Shown: positions 57,177 to 64,000 of the stretch, in pieces
How the letters are laid out: the number at the start of each line of letters is the position of its first letter
Numbering within the stretch: position 1 is the first letter of the stretch
DNA from: Microbacterium galbinum
Lineage (GTDB): Bacteria; Actinomycetota; Actinomycetes; Actinomycetales; Microbacteriaceae
Reading direction: 5' to 3'
DNA length: 64,000 nt
Assembly: GCF_023101185.1 (NCBI RefSeq)
Contig: NZ_CP078077.1
Coordinates: forward strand, 2,881,630-2,945,629
Notes under the pieces: model-generated
Database searches by the model: none
Told to the model about the DNA's origin: nothing
Seen by the model: only the letters and a program-made list of their open reading frames with translations
Made by a program: the position numbers and the translations under genes

Positions 57177-57204
57177 ACGCTACTCAGGTTGAAACATTCC
57201 GCAA
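57177..57204 (-). promoter_or_regulatory. dps promoter
   Basis: On the minus strand TTGCGG (-35) and TAGCGT (-10) are separated by 16 nt, about 40 nt before the dps ATG. This is one of the clearest two-box promoters in the window. Confidence 0.6.
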
Positions 57205-57262
57205 GCAAGCTGAGGCTCCGCTAACCGCCCCGAAAATCCGCGGAATCACGGGGATGTGAGGA

Positions 57263-57268
57263 TAGTCT
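57263..57268 (+). promoter_or_regulatory. -10-like TAGTCT before the carbonic-anhydrase-like gene
   Basis: TAGTCT ends 6 nt before the ATG at 57275. Confidence 0.55.
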
Positions 57269-57274
57269 CGCCTC

Positions 57275-57811
57275 ATGAGCATCGCATCCGGAGCATCCGT
57301 CCTCGCCCTCCCCGATCGGGAGCCGTCGATCGATCCCGAGGCGTTCGTCGCCGAGGGTGCTCGCATCGTCGGTGACGTCACTCTCGCAGAGTCGTCGAGC
57401 GTCTGGTACAACGCGGTTCTCCGGGCCGATTCGGCCTCCATCGTGATCGGAGCGGGCAGCAACGTGCAGGACAACGTCTCGGTGCACGTGGACGCCGGAC
57501 ACCCGGTGCTGATCGGGCGCCATGTGTCGATCGGGCACAACGCCGTCGTACACGGATGCTCGATCGGCGACGGTTCGTTGATCGGCATGGGGGCGGTGAT
57601 CCTCAGCGGCGCGGTGATCGGGAGCGGATGCCTGATCGCGGGCGGTGCCGTCGTGCTGGGAGGCACTGAGGTGCCGGACGGATCTCTCGTCGCGGGTGTT
57701 CCTGCGAAGGTGCGTCGCGCCCTGACCGAGGAGGAGCGTGCCGGACTGCTCTCGAACGCCGACATCTATCTCGCGCACCAGAAGGTGCACGCGCGCGCGA
57801 CGGAGGTATGA
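57275..57811 (+). CDS. Gamma-carbonic-anhydrase-like hexapeptide-repeat protein
   Basis: A 178-residue left-handed beta-helix protein of the gamma-carbonic anhydrase/PaaY group. Hexapeptide repeats run from about residue 30 to 140, with metal-ligand positions in DNVSVHVD and IGHNAVVHG. It may hydrate CO2 or be an inactive relative; the sequence alone does not decide. The start fits TAGTCT 6 nt upstream. Divergent from dps. Confidence 0.88.
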   Translation: MSIASGASVLALPDREPSIDPEAFVAEGARIVGDVTLAESSSVWYNAVLRADSASIVIGAGSNVQDNVSVHVDAGHPVLIGRHVSIGHNAVVHGCSIGDGSLIGMGAVILSGAVIGSGCLIAGGAVVLGGTEVPDGSLVAGVPAKVRRALTEEERAGLLSNADIYLAHQKVHARATEV

Positions 57812-57824
57812 CCCGGGGCACCGC

Positions 57825-57830
57825 TAGGCT
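57825..57830 (+). promoter_or_regulatory. -10-like TAGGCT before tRNA-Met
   Basis: TAGGCT ends 10 nt before the tRNA 5' end. Confidence 0.45.
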
Positions 57831-57840
57831 GGACGTACAC

Positions 57841-57914
57841 GGGGCGGTGGCCAAGCTGGTCAAGGCAGCGGGCTCATAACCCGACGATCGTGGGTTCAAG
57901 TCCCACCCGCCCTA
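57841..57914 (+). tRNA. tRNA-Met (CAT)
   Basis: The 74-nt gene folds with acceptor GGGGCGG/CCGCCCT (G-T at the first pair), anticodon loop CTCATAA (anticodon CAT) and T-arm GTGGG/CCCAC with TTCAAGT. It lacks the initiator features (C1-A72 mismatch and three G-C pairs in the usual place), so it is probably elongator Met; a lysidine-modified tRNA-Ile2 cannot be fully excluded. Confidence 0.9.
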
Positions 57915-57932
57915 CCGTGCCGTGACAGTGGA

Positions 57933-57951
57933 TTAGGCTTGCCTTAGTAAA
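57933..57951 (+). promoter_or_regulatory. Candidate DtxR/IdeR iron box before the mevalonate operon
   Basis: TTAGGCTTGCCTTAGTAAA matches the DtxR/IdeR consensus TTAGGTTAGCCTAACCTAA at 13 of 19 positions, and its first 14 bases are a near-perfect inverted repeat. It contains a -10-like TAGGCT (57934-57939) and ends just before the mevalonate kinase ATG. A repressor bound here would block transcription of the whole operon. This is a match by eye, not a search. Confidence 0.5.
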
Positions 57952-57952
57952 G

Positions 57953-58966
57953 ATGAGAATCACGGCTTCCGACGACAGCAGAACACCGGGCGAATCCTTC
58001 GCCGCTCCGCAGAGGGGCGCGCACGACAGCGACCCGGTGATCGGCGTAGGCACCGCGTCGGGCAAGGCGATCCTCTTCGGGGAGCACGCCGTCGTCTACG
58101 GGCACCCCGCGATCGCCCTTCCGCTGCGCGATCTTCGCGTTCGTGCCGAGGCGGAGCCGCTGCCCGAGCGCCGTCTTCTGCACAGCGCGCTCTACACCGG
58201 TGACCTCGGTCGGGTTCCCGCCCGCCTCGCCTCCACCGCTCGCGCGGTTGAGGCGACGATGAGCGCGGTCCGCGCCGACGGCTCCGGGGTGCGGGTGCAC
58301 GTCGAGAGCGATCTGCCCGCGGAACGCGGTGTGGGATCGAGCGCCGCGGTGTCGGCGGCCATCGTGCAGGCCGTCGCCGCCGCCTTCGGTCACGAACTCG
58401 ATCCCACCGAACGTCATCATCTGATCCAGATCGCGGAACGCGCCGCGCACACGTCGCCCAGCGGGCTCGACGCACGCACGGTCGTCTCCGACCGGCCGGT
58501 GTGGTTCCAGGACGGCAGCGCGCACGATCTCGAGGTCGCGGGTCCCCTGTCGTTCGTGATCGCCGACTCCGGAGTGCGGGGACGCACGCGCGAAGCCGTC
58601 GCCGCCGTCCGCGCGCTGCGCGACGCCGATCCGATCGCCGTGGAGCGGCGGCTCGATCGGCTCGGAGCGCTCGCCCGCGAGGGTCGGGCGGCGCTGGCAT
58701 CCCCGAACCCGGAGGAGATCGGCGTCCGAATGGACGAGGCGCATGCGCTGCTCGGGGAGCTGGGAGTCGGAGATCCCGCGCTCGACCGGCTCGCCGGCAT
58801 CGCCCGCACGGGCGGCGCGCTCGGAGCCAAGCTCACCGGAGGCGGTCGGGGAGGATGCGTGCTCCTGCTGGCGCGTGATCCCGATCATGCGACGGAGCTC
58901 GCGCACGACCTTCGCGGACGAGGCGCCGCCGCCACCTGGACCACCGAACTGAGAGGAACGCGATGA
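57953..58966 (+). CDS. mvk: Mevalonate kinase
   Basis: Phosphorylates mevalonate to 5-phosphomevalonate, step 3 of the mevalonate route to isoprenoids. The 337-residue GHMP kinase has VGTASGKAILFGEHAVVYGH, the ATP loop ERGVGSSAAVSAAIV near residue 125, catalytic Asp near 172 (SPSGLDARTV) and KLTGGGRGGCVLLL at the end. The first 28 residues precede the normal kinase start; a GTG at 58037 could be an alternative start but has no good ribosome binding site. Its stop overlaps the next gene. First gene of the operon. Confidence 0.92.
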   Translation: MRITASDDSRTPGESFAAPQRGAHDSDPVIGVGTASGKAILFGEHAVVYGHPAIALPLRDLRVRAEAEPLPERRLLHSALYTGDLGRVPARLASTARAVEATMSAVRADGSGVRVHVESDLPAERGVGSSAAVSAAIVQAVAAAFGHELDPTERHHLIQIAERAAHTSPSGLDARTVVSDRPVWFQDGSAHDLEVAGPLSFVIADSGVRGRTREAVAAVRALRDADPIAVERRLDRLGALAREGRAALASPNPEEIGVRMDEAHALLGELGVGDPALDRLAGIARTGGALGAKLTGGGRGGCVLLLARDPDHATELAHDLRGRGAAATWTTELRGTR

Positions 58967-59916
58967 CCGCCGTCACGGCCCGCGCCCACCCGAACATCGC
59001 CCTCGTCAAGTACTGGGGAAAAGCGGACACGGCGTTGAACCTGCCCGCGACGGGCAGCCTCTCGATGACGCTGGACGTGTTCCCCACGACCACGACCGTG
59101 ACGCTCGCGCCGGATGCCGCGCACGACGAGGTCGTGCTCAACGGAGCGGTCCGTGAGGGAGTGGTCCGTGATCGTGTCGTGCGCTTCCTCGATATCGTGC
59201 GGGAGATGGCCGGGTCCCGGACCGCGGCCGTGGTCGATTCCGTGAACACGGTGCCCTCCGCCGCCGGTCTCGCCTCCTCCGCGTCGGGGTTCGCCGCCCT
59301 CGCCGCGGCGGCGTCACGTGCGTACGGCCTAGACCTCGACCGAACGGCGCTCAGCCGACTCGCCCGCCGCGGGTCCGGATCCGCGGCGCGATCGGTGATC
59401 CCGGGATTCGCGGTGTGGCACGCAGGCAGTGACGAGGAGTCGTTCGCCGAGCCGCTCGACGCCCCCGATCTCGCGATGGTGATCGCGATCGTGAATTCCG
59501 AGGAGAAAGCCGTCTCGAGCCGCGACGCCATGAAGCGGACGGCGCTCACGTCGCCGTTCTACCCCGCGTGGGTCTCGTCGACGACGGAGACGCTGTCGGC
59601 CGCGGTGCAGGCCAGCCGTGACGGCGACGTCGAGCGCCTCGGGCGGATCACCGAGACGAACGCGCTCCGCATGCACGCGGTCATCCAGTCGTGCGATCCG
59701 CCCGTGCGGTACCTGTCGCCGGTGAGCGTCGCCCTCTTCGACCTCGCGGAGTCGCTCCGAGCCGACGGTCTGCCGGTCTACGCGACCGCCGATGCAGGGC
59801 CCAACGTCGTGTTCCTGTGTCGACCGAAGGACGCGGATGCCGTGGCCGCGGCGGCCCGTCCGCTCGCGGAGACCATGATCGCGCGTCCGGGGCCCGGAGT
59901 GGAGGTGCTCGCATGA
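58963..59916 (+). CDS. mvaD: Diphosphomevalonate decarboxylase
   Basis: Converts mevalonate diphosphate to isopentenyl diphosphate with ATP. The 317-residue GHMP-fold protein has PNIALVKYWGKAD (catalytic-site Lys), ATGSLSMTLDVF, the phosphate loop SAAGLASSASGFAALAAA, and SGSAARSV. YATADAGPNVVFL near the C-terminus is also typical. It overlaps mevalonate kinase (ATGA) and the next kinase by 4 nt. The order kinase-decarboxylase-kinase is the one known from the Streptomyces sp. CL190 cluster. Confidence 0.94.
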   Translation: MTAVTARAHPNIALVKYWGKADTALNLPATGSLSMTLDVFPTTTTVTLAPDAAHDEVVLNGAVREGVVRDRVVRFLDIVREMAGSRTAAVVDSVNTVPSAAGLASSASGFAALAAAASRAYGLDLDRTALSRLARRGSGSAARSVIPGFAVWHAGSDEESFAEPLDAPDLAMVIAIVNSEEKAVSSRDAMKRTALTSPFYPAWVSSTTETLSAAVQASRDGDVERLGRITETNALRMHAVIQSCDPPVRYLSPVSVALFDLAESLRADGLPVYATADAGPNVVFLCRPKDADAVAAAARPLAETMIARPGPGVEVLA

Positions 59917-61016
59917 GCCCGGTCATCACGGTCCGCGCACCGGGCAAGCTGTTCATCGCGGGGGAGTACGCGGTCGTCTCGCCGGGCGAGCCCTCCGTGC
60001 TGGTCGCCGTCGACCGGTACGTGTCGGTCTCGGTGTCGGAGAGCGTCGGAGCCGGGAGCATCCACTCGCCCGAGTACGGGCGTTCGCCGCTGCTGTGGAC
60101 CCGCAGTGCCGACGGACTGCGCATCGATCCGGAGCACCACCCCTACGACTACGTGCTGGCGGCGATCACGATCGTCGAGAGGCTCCGCGCCGACCTGCGG
60201 GTCGCCCCGCGCTTCTTCGATCTGCGGATCGAGAGCGGTCTCGACGACGTCAGCGGACGCAAGTTCGGCCTGGGCTCCTCGGCGGCGGTCACGGTGGCGA
60301 CCGTGCGCGCACTCGACGAGTTCTACGGGCTGGGCCTGGATCGCCTGGCGGCGTTCAAGCTGTCGATGCTCGCGACGATCCGGGTCAACCCCAGCGCATC
60401 GGGGGGCGATCTGGCAGCGAGCGCCTTCGGCGGATGGATCGGCTATCGCGCGCCCGACCGGGATCTCCTCGGAGAGAGGTCCGAGAGCGGACCGATCGCA
60501 CCGCTGCTCGCGGACGAGAACCTCTGGGCGGGCCTCCAGATCGTGCGTCTGCATCCGCCGGAGCAGCTGCGGTTCGTGGTGGGCTGGACCGGTGAACCCG
60601 CGTCGACGGCGCGACTCGTCGACGAACTCGGCCGCCGAACGCTGGCGGGAGCGGTCGATCACCCCGCGTTCCTGCTCGACTCGCGCGCGTGCGTGTCGGG
60701 CCTGTGGGAGTCGCTCTCGCGCGGCGACGACGCGGCGACCCTCGACGGCATCCGGGAAGCCCGACGACTGTTGCAGCGCCTCGGCGCCCAGGCCGGTCTG
60801 CCGATCGAGACCGCGCAGCTCGCGGTGCTGTGCGATATCGCCGAGGCGGCAGGGGCGGCCGCGAAGCCCTCCGGCGCGGGCGGCGGCGACTGCGGCATCG
60901 TGCTCGCTCCCGTGCACACCGATCTCGCCGACATCTTCCGCGAGTGGGAGCATCACGACGTGCGCCACCTCACGATCGGCGTGCACCCGCCCGAGGGGGT
61001 GCTCGATGTCCTCTGA
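59913..61016 (+). CDS. Phosphomevalonate kinase
   Basis: Makes mevalonate diphosphate from 5-phosphomevalonate. The 367-residue GHMP kinase begins MSPVITVRAPGKLFIAGEYA, has the ATP loop GRKFGLGSSAAVTVATVRA, an SASGGDLAASAFGGWIGY block, and C-terminal PSGAGGGDCGIVLA. The ATG overlaps the decarboxylase stop; longer in-frame readings are rejected. The following isomerase gene starts inside its last codons, overlapping by 11 nt. Confidence 0.93.
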   Translation: MSPVITVRAPGKLFIAGEYAVVSPGEPSVLVAVDRYVSVSVSESVGAGSIHSPEYGRSPLLWTRSADGLRIDPEHHPYDYVLAAITIVERLRADLRVAPRFFDLRIESGLDDVSGRKFGLGSSAAVTVATVRALDEFYGLGLDRLAAFKLSMLATIRVNPSASGGDLAASAFGGWIGYRAPDRDLLGERSESGPIAPLLADENLWAGLQIVRLHPPEQLRFVVGWTGEPASTARLVDELGRRTLAGAVDHPAFLLDSRACVSGLWESLSRGDDAATLDGIREARRLLQRLGAQAGLPIETAQLAVLCDIAEAAGAAAKPSGAGGGDCGIVLAPVHTDLADIFREWEHHDVRHLTIGVHPPEGVLDVL

Positions 61017-62067
61017 GCGCAAGGACGATCACGTGCGGCTCGCCGCAGCTCAGCAGGACGAAGCGCGCATCGCATCGAACGGCTTCGACGACGTCGCGTT
61101 CGTGCACCACGCCCTCGCGGGGATCGATGCTGAGCGCGTCAGCCTCGCGGGTGATCTGCTGGGAGCACGCTGGAGCGTGCCTCTCTACGTCAACGCGATG
61201 ACCGGCGGAAGCGAGAGCACCGGACGCATCAACCGCGACCTCGCGATCGCCGCGCGGGAGGCGGGAGTGCCGCTGGCTTCGGGATCGATGAGCGTCGCGC
61301 TGGAGAATCCCGCTCTCGCCCCCACGTTCCGTGTGCTCCGCGAAGAGCATCCCGACGGGTTCCTCTTCGCCAATCTGGGTGTCGAACGCACGCCGGACGA
61401 CGCGCGCCGAGCGATCGATCTGATCGAGGCGAACGCCTTGCAGGTGCACGTCAACAGCGTGCAGGAGACGGTCATGCCCGAGGGACGCCGCGCGTTCTCG
61501 TCGTGGCAGCGATCGCTCGAGTCCCTGGTGGCGGCCGTCGACGTGCCGGTGGTCGTGAAGGAGGTCGGTTTCGGGCTGAGCGCCCGCACGCTCGCCCTCC
61601 TCGCCGATCTCGGCGTCGCCGCCGCGGACGTGTCCGGTCGCGGAGGAACGGACTTCGTCCGTGTCGAGAACGCCCGCCGCGGGGGAGAGGGCTACGCCTA
61701 CCTGGCGGGATGGGGGCAGTCGGCCGTCGAGTGCCTGATCGACGCCCCAGCACCCGCCCCGGTCCTCCTCGCCTCCGGCGGCGTGCGCACTCCGCTCGAT
61801 GCCGTGCGCGCCCTGGCGCTCGGCGCACGGGCGGTGGGCGTCTCCGGCCCGTTCCTCAAGACGGTGCTCGACGGTGGTCCCGAGGCGCTCGCCTCGCGCC
61901 TCGGGGAATGGACCACGCATCTCACAGCGCTCTCGGCGCTCCTCGGCGCCGCAGCGACCTCCGACCTGGTGCGCACCGATCTCGTCGTCACCGGCGACAC
62001 CGCAGACTTCTGCCGCGCGCGGGGCATCGACCTCGCGGCCCTCTCGCGGCGCTCCGACGCACGATGA
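61006..62067 (+). CDS. fni: Isopentenyl-diphosphate delta-isomerase, type 2 (FMN)
   Basis: Interconverts IPP and DMAPP using reduced FMN. The 353-residue TIM-barrel flavoprotein has RKDDHVRLA at the start, YVNAMTGGS, GVPLASGSMSVAL, VNSVQETVMPEG (catalytic Gln and metal-binding Glu), VVVKEVGFGLS and ASGGVRTPLDAVRALALGA. It is unrelated to type 1 isomerase. ATG at 61006 is chosen because it begins the conserved SSERKDDHV; it overlaps the kinase gene by 11 nt and HMGR by 4 nt. Confidence 0.94.
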   Translation: MSSERKDDHVRLAAAQQDEARIASNGFDDVAFVHHALAGIDAERVSLAGDLLGARWSVPLYVNAMTGGSESTGRINRDLAIAAREAGVPLASGSMSVALENPALAPTFRVLREEHPDGFLFANLGVERTPDDARRAIDLIEANALQVHVNSVQETVMPEGRRAFSSWQRSLESLVAAVDVPVVVKEVGFGLSARTLALLADLGVAAADVSGRGGTDFVRVENARRGGEGYAYLAGWGQSAVECLIDAPAPAPVLLASGGVRTPLDAVRALALGARAVGVSGPFLKTVLDGGPEALASRLGEWTTHLTALSALLGAAATSDLVRTDLVVTGDTADFCRARGIDLAALSRRSDAR

Positions 62068-63131
62068 CCGAAAGGCTCCCCATGTCCGACGCCCTGTTCA
62101 CCCCCATCCCCACGCGCTGGGTCGGTCCGCTGCTGCTCAGCGGCGAGGTCGAGGGCGAGCAGTCCGTGCCGCTCGCGACCTACGAGTCGCCGCTGTGGCC
62201 GTCGGTGGGGCGGGGTGCCCGGGTATCGCGGCTCGTCGCCGGCGGCATCCGCACCACTGTGGTGGACGAGCGGATGACGCGATCCTCGCTGTTCGTCGCG
62301 CCATCGGCGGCCGATGCGGTCGTTGCAGCCCGCAGCATCGAGGCGCGCCGAGACGAGCTCGGAGCGGTCGTCGCGGAGCGCAGCCGTCATGCGCGCCTCA
62401 TCGACCTCGACACCGAGATCGTCGGACACCTGCTGTTCGTGCGGTTCGCGCTGACGACCGGCGACGCGTCCGGCCACAACATGGTGACTCTGGCAGCCGA
62501 GGGGCTCATGGAACGGGTTCTCGCCTGGCATCCCGAGTTGGAGTACGGCTCGATCTCGGGCAACTACTGCTCCGACAAGAAGGCCACCGCGGTGAACGGC
62601 ATCCTCGGTCGGGGGCGCAACGTGATCGCCGAGATCCTCATCCCCGCCGACATCGTCGAGCAGCAGCTGCGTTCGACGGCCCGTCGCATCGTCGAACTGA
62701 ACGTGCGCAAGAACCTCGTGGGTTCCACGATCGCCGGGGCGTTGCGTTCCGCGAACGCGCACTACGCGAACATGCTCCTCGCGTTCTACCTCGCCACGGG
62801 GCAGGACGCGGCGAACATCGTCGAGGGCTCGCAGGGCATCACCTATGCCGAGGAGCGGGGAGACGGCGACCTGCTCTTCTCCTGCACGCTGCCGAACCTC
62901 ATCGTCGGCACCGTCGGCAACGGCAAGGACCTCCCGACCGTGGAGGACGCGCTCGAGCGTCTCGGCTGCCGCGAGGAGCGCGCGCCCGGAGGCAACGCCC
63001 GCCGCCTCGCCTCGCTCATCGCCGCGACGGTGCTGTGCGGCGAGCTGTCGTTGCTCGCGGCCCAGACCAACCAGGGAGAACTCATGGCCTCGCATCTGTT
63101 GCTCGAGCGTCGTCAGGGAGGTGCGAAGTGA
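62064..63131 (+). CDS. hmgR: Hydroxymethylglutaryl-CoA reductase (NADPH, class I type)
   Basis: Reduces HMG-CoA to mevalonate. The 355-residue protein has the class I signature SGNYCSDKKATAVNGI, with likely catalytic Glu41, Lys172, Asp248 (GQDAANIVEG) and His344. ASGHNMVTLAAEGLME and GTVGNGKDLPTVEDAL bind substrate and cofactor. It lacks the membrane anchor of eukaryotic reductases. The ATG overlaps the isomerase stop by 4 nt; a second ATG 6 codons later (MSDALFT) after GAAAGG is possible. It overlaps hmgS by GTGA. Confidence 0.94.
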   Translation: MTERLPMSDALFTPIPTRWVGPLLLSGEVEGEQSVPLATYESPLWPSVGRGARVSRLVAGGIRTTVVDERMTRSSLFVAPSAADAVVAARSIEARRDELGAVVAERSRHARLIDLDTEIVGHLLFVRFALTTGDASGHNMVTLAAEGLMERVLAWHPELEYGSISGNYCSDKKATAVNGILGRGRNVIAEILIPADIVEQQLRSTARRIVELNVRKNLVGSTIAGALRSANAHYANMLLAFYLATGQDAANIVEGSQGITYAEERGDGDLLFSCTLPNLIVGTVGNGKDLPTVEDALERLGCREERAPGGNARRLASLIAATVLCGELSLLAAQTNQGELMASHLLLERRQGGAK

Positions 63132-64000
63132 CCGTCGTCGGCATCCACGACCTGTCCATCGCCACCGCGAGCCGCTTTCTCGATCTCGCCCTCCTCGCGG
63201 AGCGCGCCGGCATCGATCCCGACAAGTATCGGATCGGCCTCGGTCAGGATCAGATGAGCGTCCCCGCCCCCGATGAGGACATCGTCACGATGGCGGCCGC
63301 GGCCGCGATGCCCATCGTCGAGCGCCATGGAGCCTCCGGCATCCGCACCGTGCTCTTCGCGACCGAGTCGGGAGTCGATCAGTCGAAGTCGGCGGCGGTG
63401 TTCGTGCACGAGCTCCTCGGACTGGACCCCGCGACGCGCGTCGTCGAGCTCAAGCAGGCCTGCTACTCCGCCACGGCCGCTCTGCAGTTCGCCCTCGGGA
63501 TCGTCGCGCGCCAACCGGAGGAGTCGGTGCTCGTGATCGCGGCGGACGTCGCCCGATACGCGGTCGACACCGCCGCGGAGCCCACGCAGGGCGCTGGTGC
63601 CGTTGCGATGCTCGTCACGCAGGATCCCGCGATCGCCGAGGTCGAGCCGGCCACCGGCATCCACACCGCCGATGTCGACGACTTCTGGCGACCGAACGAC
63701 AGTGACACGGCCGTCGTGAACGGCAAGCTCTCGATCGACGCCTATCTCGACGCCTTCGTCGGGGCATGGGACGACTATCGAGCGCGCGGGGGCGCGGCGA
63801 TCGAGTCGATCGACTACTTCTGCCACCACCAGCCGTTCACGCGGATGGCGGTGAAGGCGCACCAGCGCCTGGCGGTGCACACCGGCGCCGCGCTGACACC
63901 CGCTCAGATGGAGTCGACCACTCGGTACAACCGTCGGTTGGGCAACTCGTACACGGCATCCCTCTACTTCGCTCTCGCCGCCCTTCTCGACGGTGAAGAC
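63128..64000 (+). CDS. hmgS: Hydroxymethylglutaryl-CoA synthase (3'-truncated by window edge)
   Basis: Condenses acetyl-CoA and acetoacetyl-CoA to HMG-CoA, the first committed step of the pathway. 291 codons are visible before the window ends. The catalytic residues are Glu80 (FATESGVDQSK), Cys112 (ELKQACYSATAAL) and His234 (YFCHHQPF), one residue off the S. aureus enzyme's Glu79, Cys111 and His233. The GTG overlaps the HMGR stop. The remaining C-terminus, about 100 residues, lies outside the window, as would any seventh gene. Confidence 0.95.
   Translation, partial: MTVVGIHDLSIATASRFLDLALLAERAGIDPDKYRIGLGQDQMSVPAPDEDIVTMAAAAAMPIVERHGASGIRTVLFATESGVDQSKSAAVFVHELLGLDPATRVVELKQACYSATAALQFALGIVARQPEESVLVIAADVARYAVDTAAEPTQGAGAVAMLVTQDPAIAEVEPATGIHTADVDDFWRPNDSDTAVVNGKLSIDAYLDAFVGAWDDYRARGGAAIESIDYFCHHQPFTRMAVKAHQRLAVHTGAALTPAQMESTTRYNRRLGNSYTASLYFALAALLDGED

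Overview
The window is a contiguous piece of chromosome from a high-GC Gram-positive bacterium. Gene order (rnhB, DUF2469, yraN, yifB, dprA, xerC, M23, rpsB, tsf, pyrH, frr, cdsA), GlgE, actinobacterial-type RpiB, group II globin and a mevalonate operon point to an actinomycete of the family Microbacteriaceae, most likely Microbacterium (inference; no rRNA is present). There is no sign of insertion sequences, prophage, CRISPR or other mobile DNA, and base composition looks uniform throughout.

Layout. 1-5.5 kb: RNase HII (cut by the window edge), a DUF2469 protein, YraN, YifB, DprA, XerC, and a convergent M23-type protein that lacks its catalytic histidines. 5.5-10.8 kb: translation and membrane lipid genes rpsB-tsf (with a strong terminator), then pyrH, frr, cdsA and a protein with four DivIVA-type motifs. 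10.8-16.7 kb: secreted SLT-type protein, zinc-ribbon protein, hydrolase, AI-2E-family permease, a large membrane protein with an internal lipoprotein-like signal, and a CnoX-like thioredoxin-TPR protein. 16.7-23.1 kb (minus): glgX, glgE, glgB for alpha-glucan metabolism. 23.2-28.3 kb: cysteine desulfurase, mnmA, ligA and an unknown protein. 28.3-32 kb (minus): DEAD-box helicase and acyl-CoA ligase. 32-38 kb: gatCAB, dinB, a GerW-like protein and a P-loop kinase-like protein. 37.6-40.3 kb (minus): DUF2017, clpS, zincin, LysE exporter, tRNA-His and orn, then tRNA-Arg on plus. 40.3-49 kb: SSB paralogue, lipoprotein, ettA, two thioesterases, and mscS-glbO-FAD dehydrogenase. 49-57.8 kb: pepN, hemH, rpiB, a Nei-like glycosylase, an FMN-binding protein, an amidohydrolase, dps and a gamma-carbonic-anhydrase-like protein. 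57.8-64 kb: tRNA-Met and a six-gene mevalonate operon (MK, MVD, PMK, type 2 IDI, HMGR, HMGS; the last is cut by the window end).

Most adjacent same-strand genes overlap by 4 nt (ATGA or GTGA), which suggests translational coupling. Many first genes of transcription units have a TANNNT hexamer ending exactly 6-7 nt before the start codon and no Shine-Dalgarno sequence. This is the layout expected for leaderless mRNAs, and I used it to choose several starts.

The most interesting candidate is a DtxR/IdeR-like iron box overlapping the promoter of the mevalonate operon. If real, it would place the iron-independent route to isoprenoids under iron control. Other points worth a second look are the M23 protein without catalytic His residues, the four-motif DivIVA protein, the membrane/lipoprotein fusion, the insertions in LigA, and an SSB paralogue without the acidic tip.
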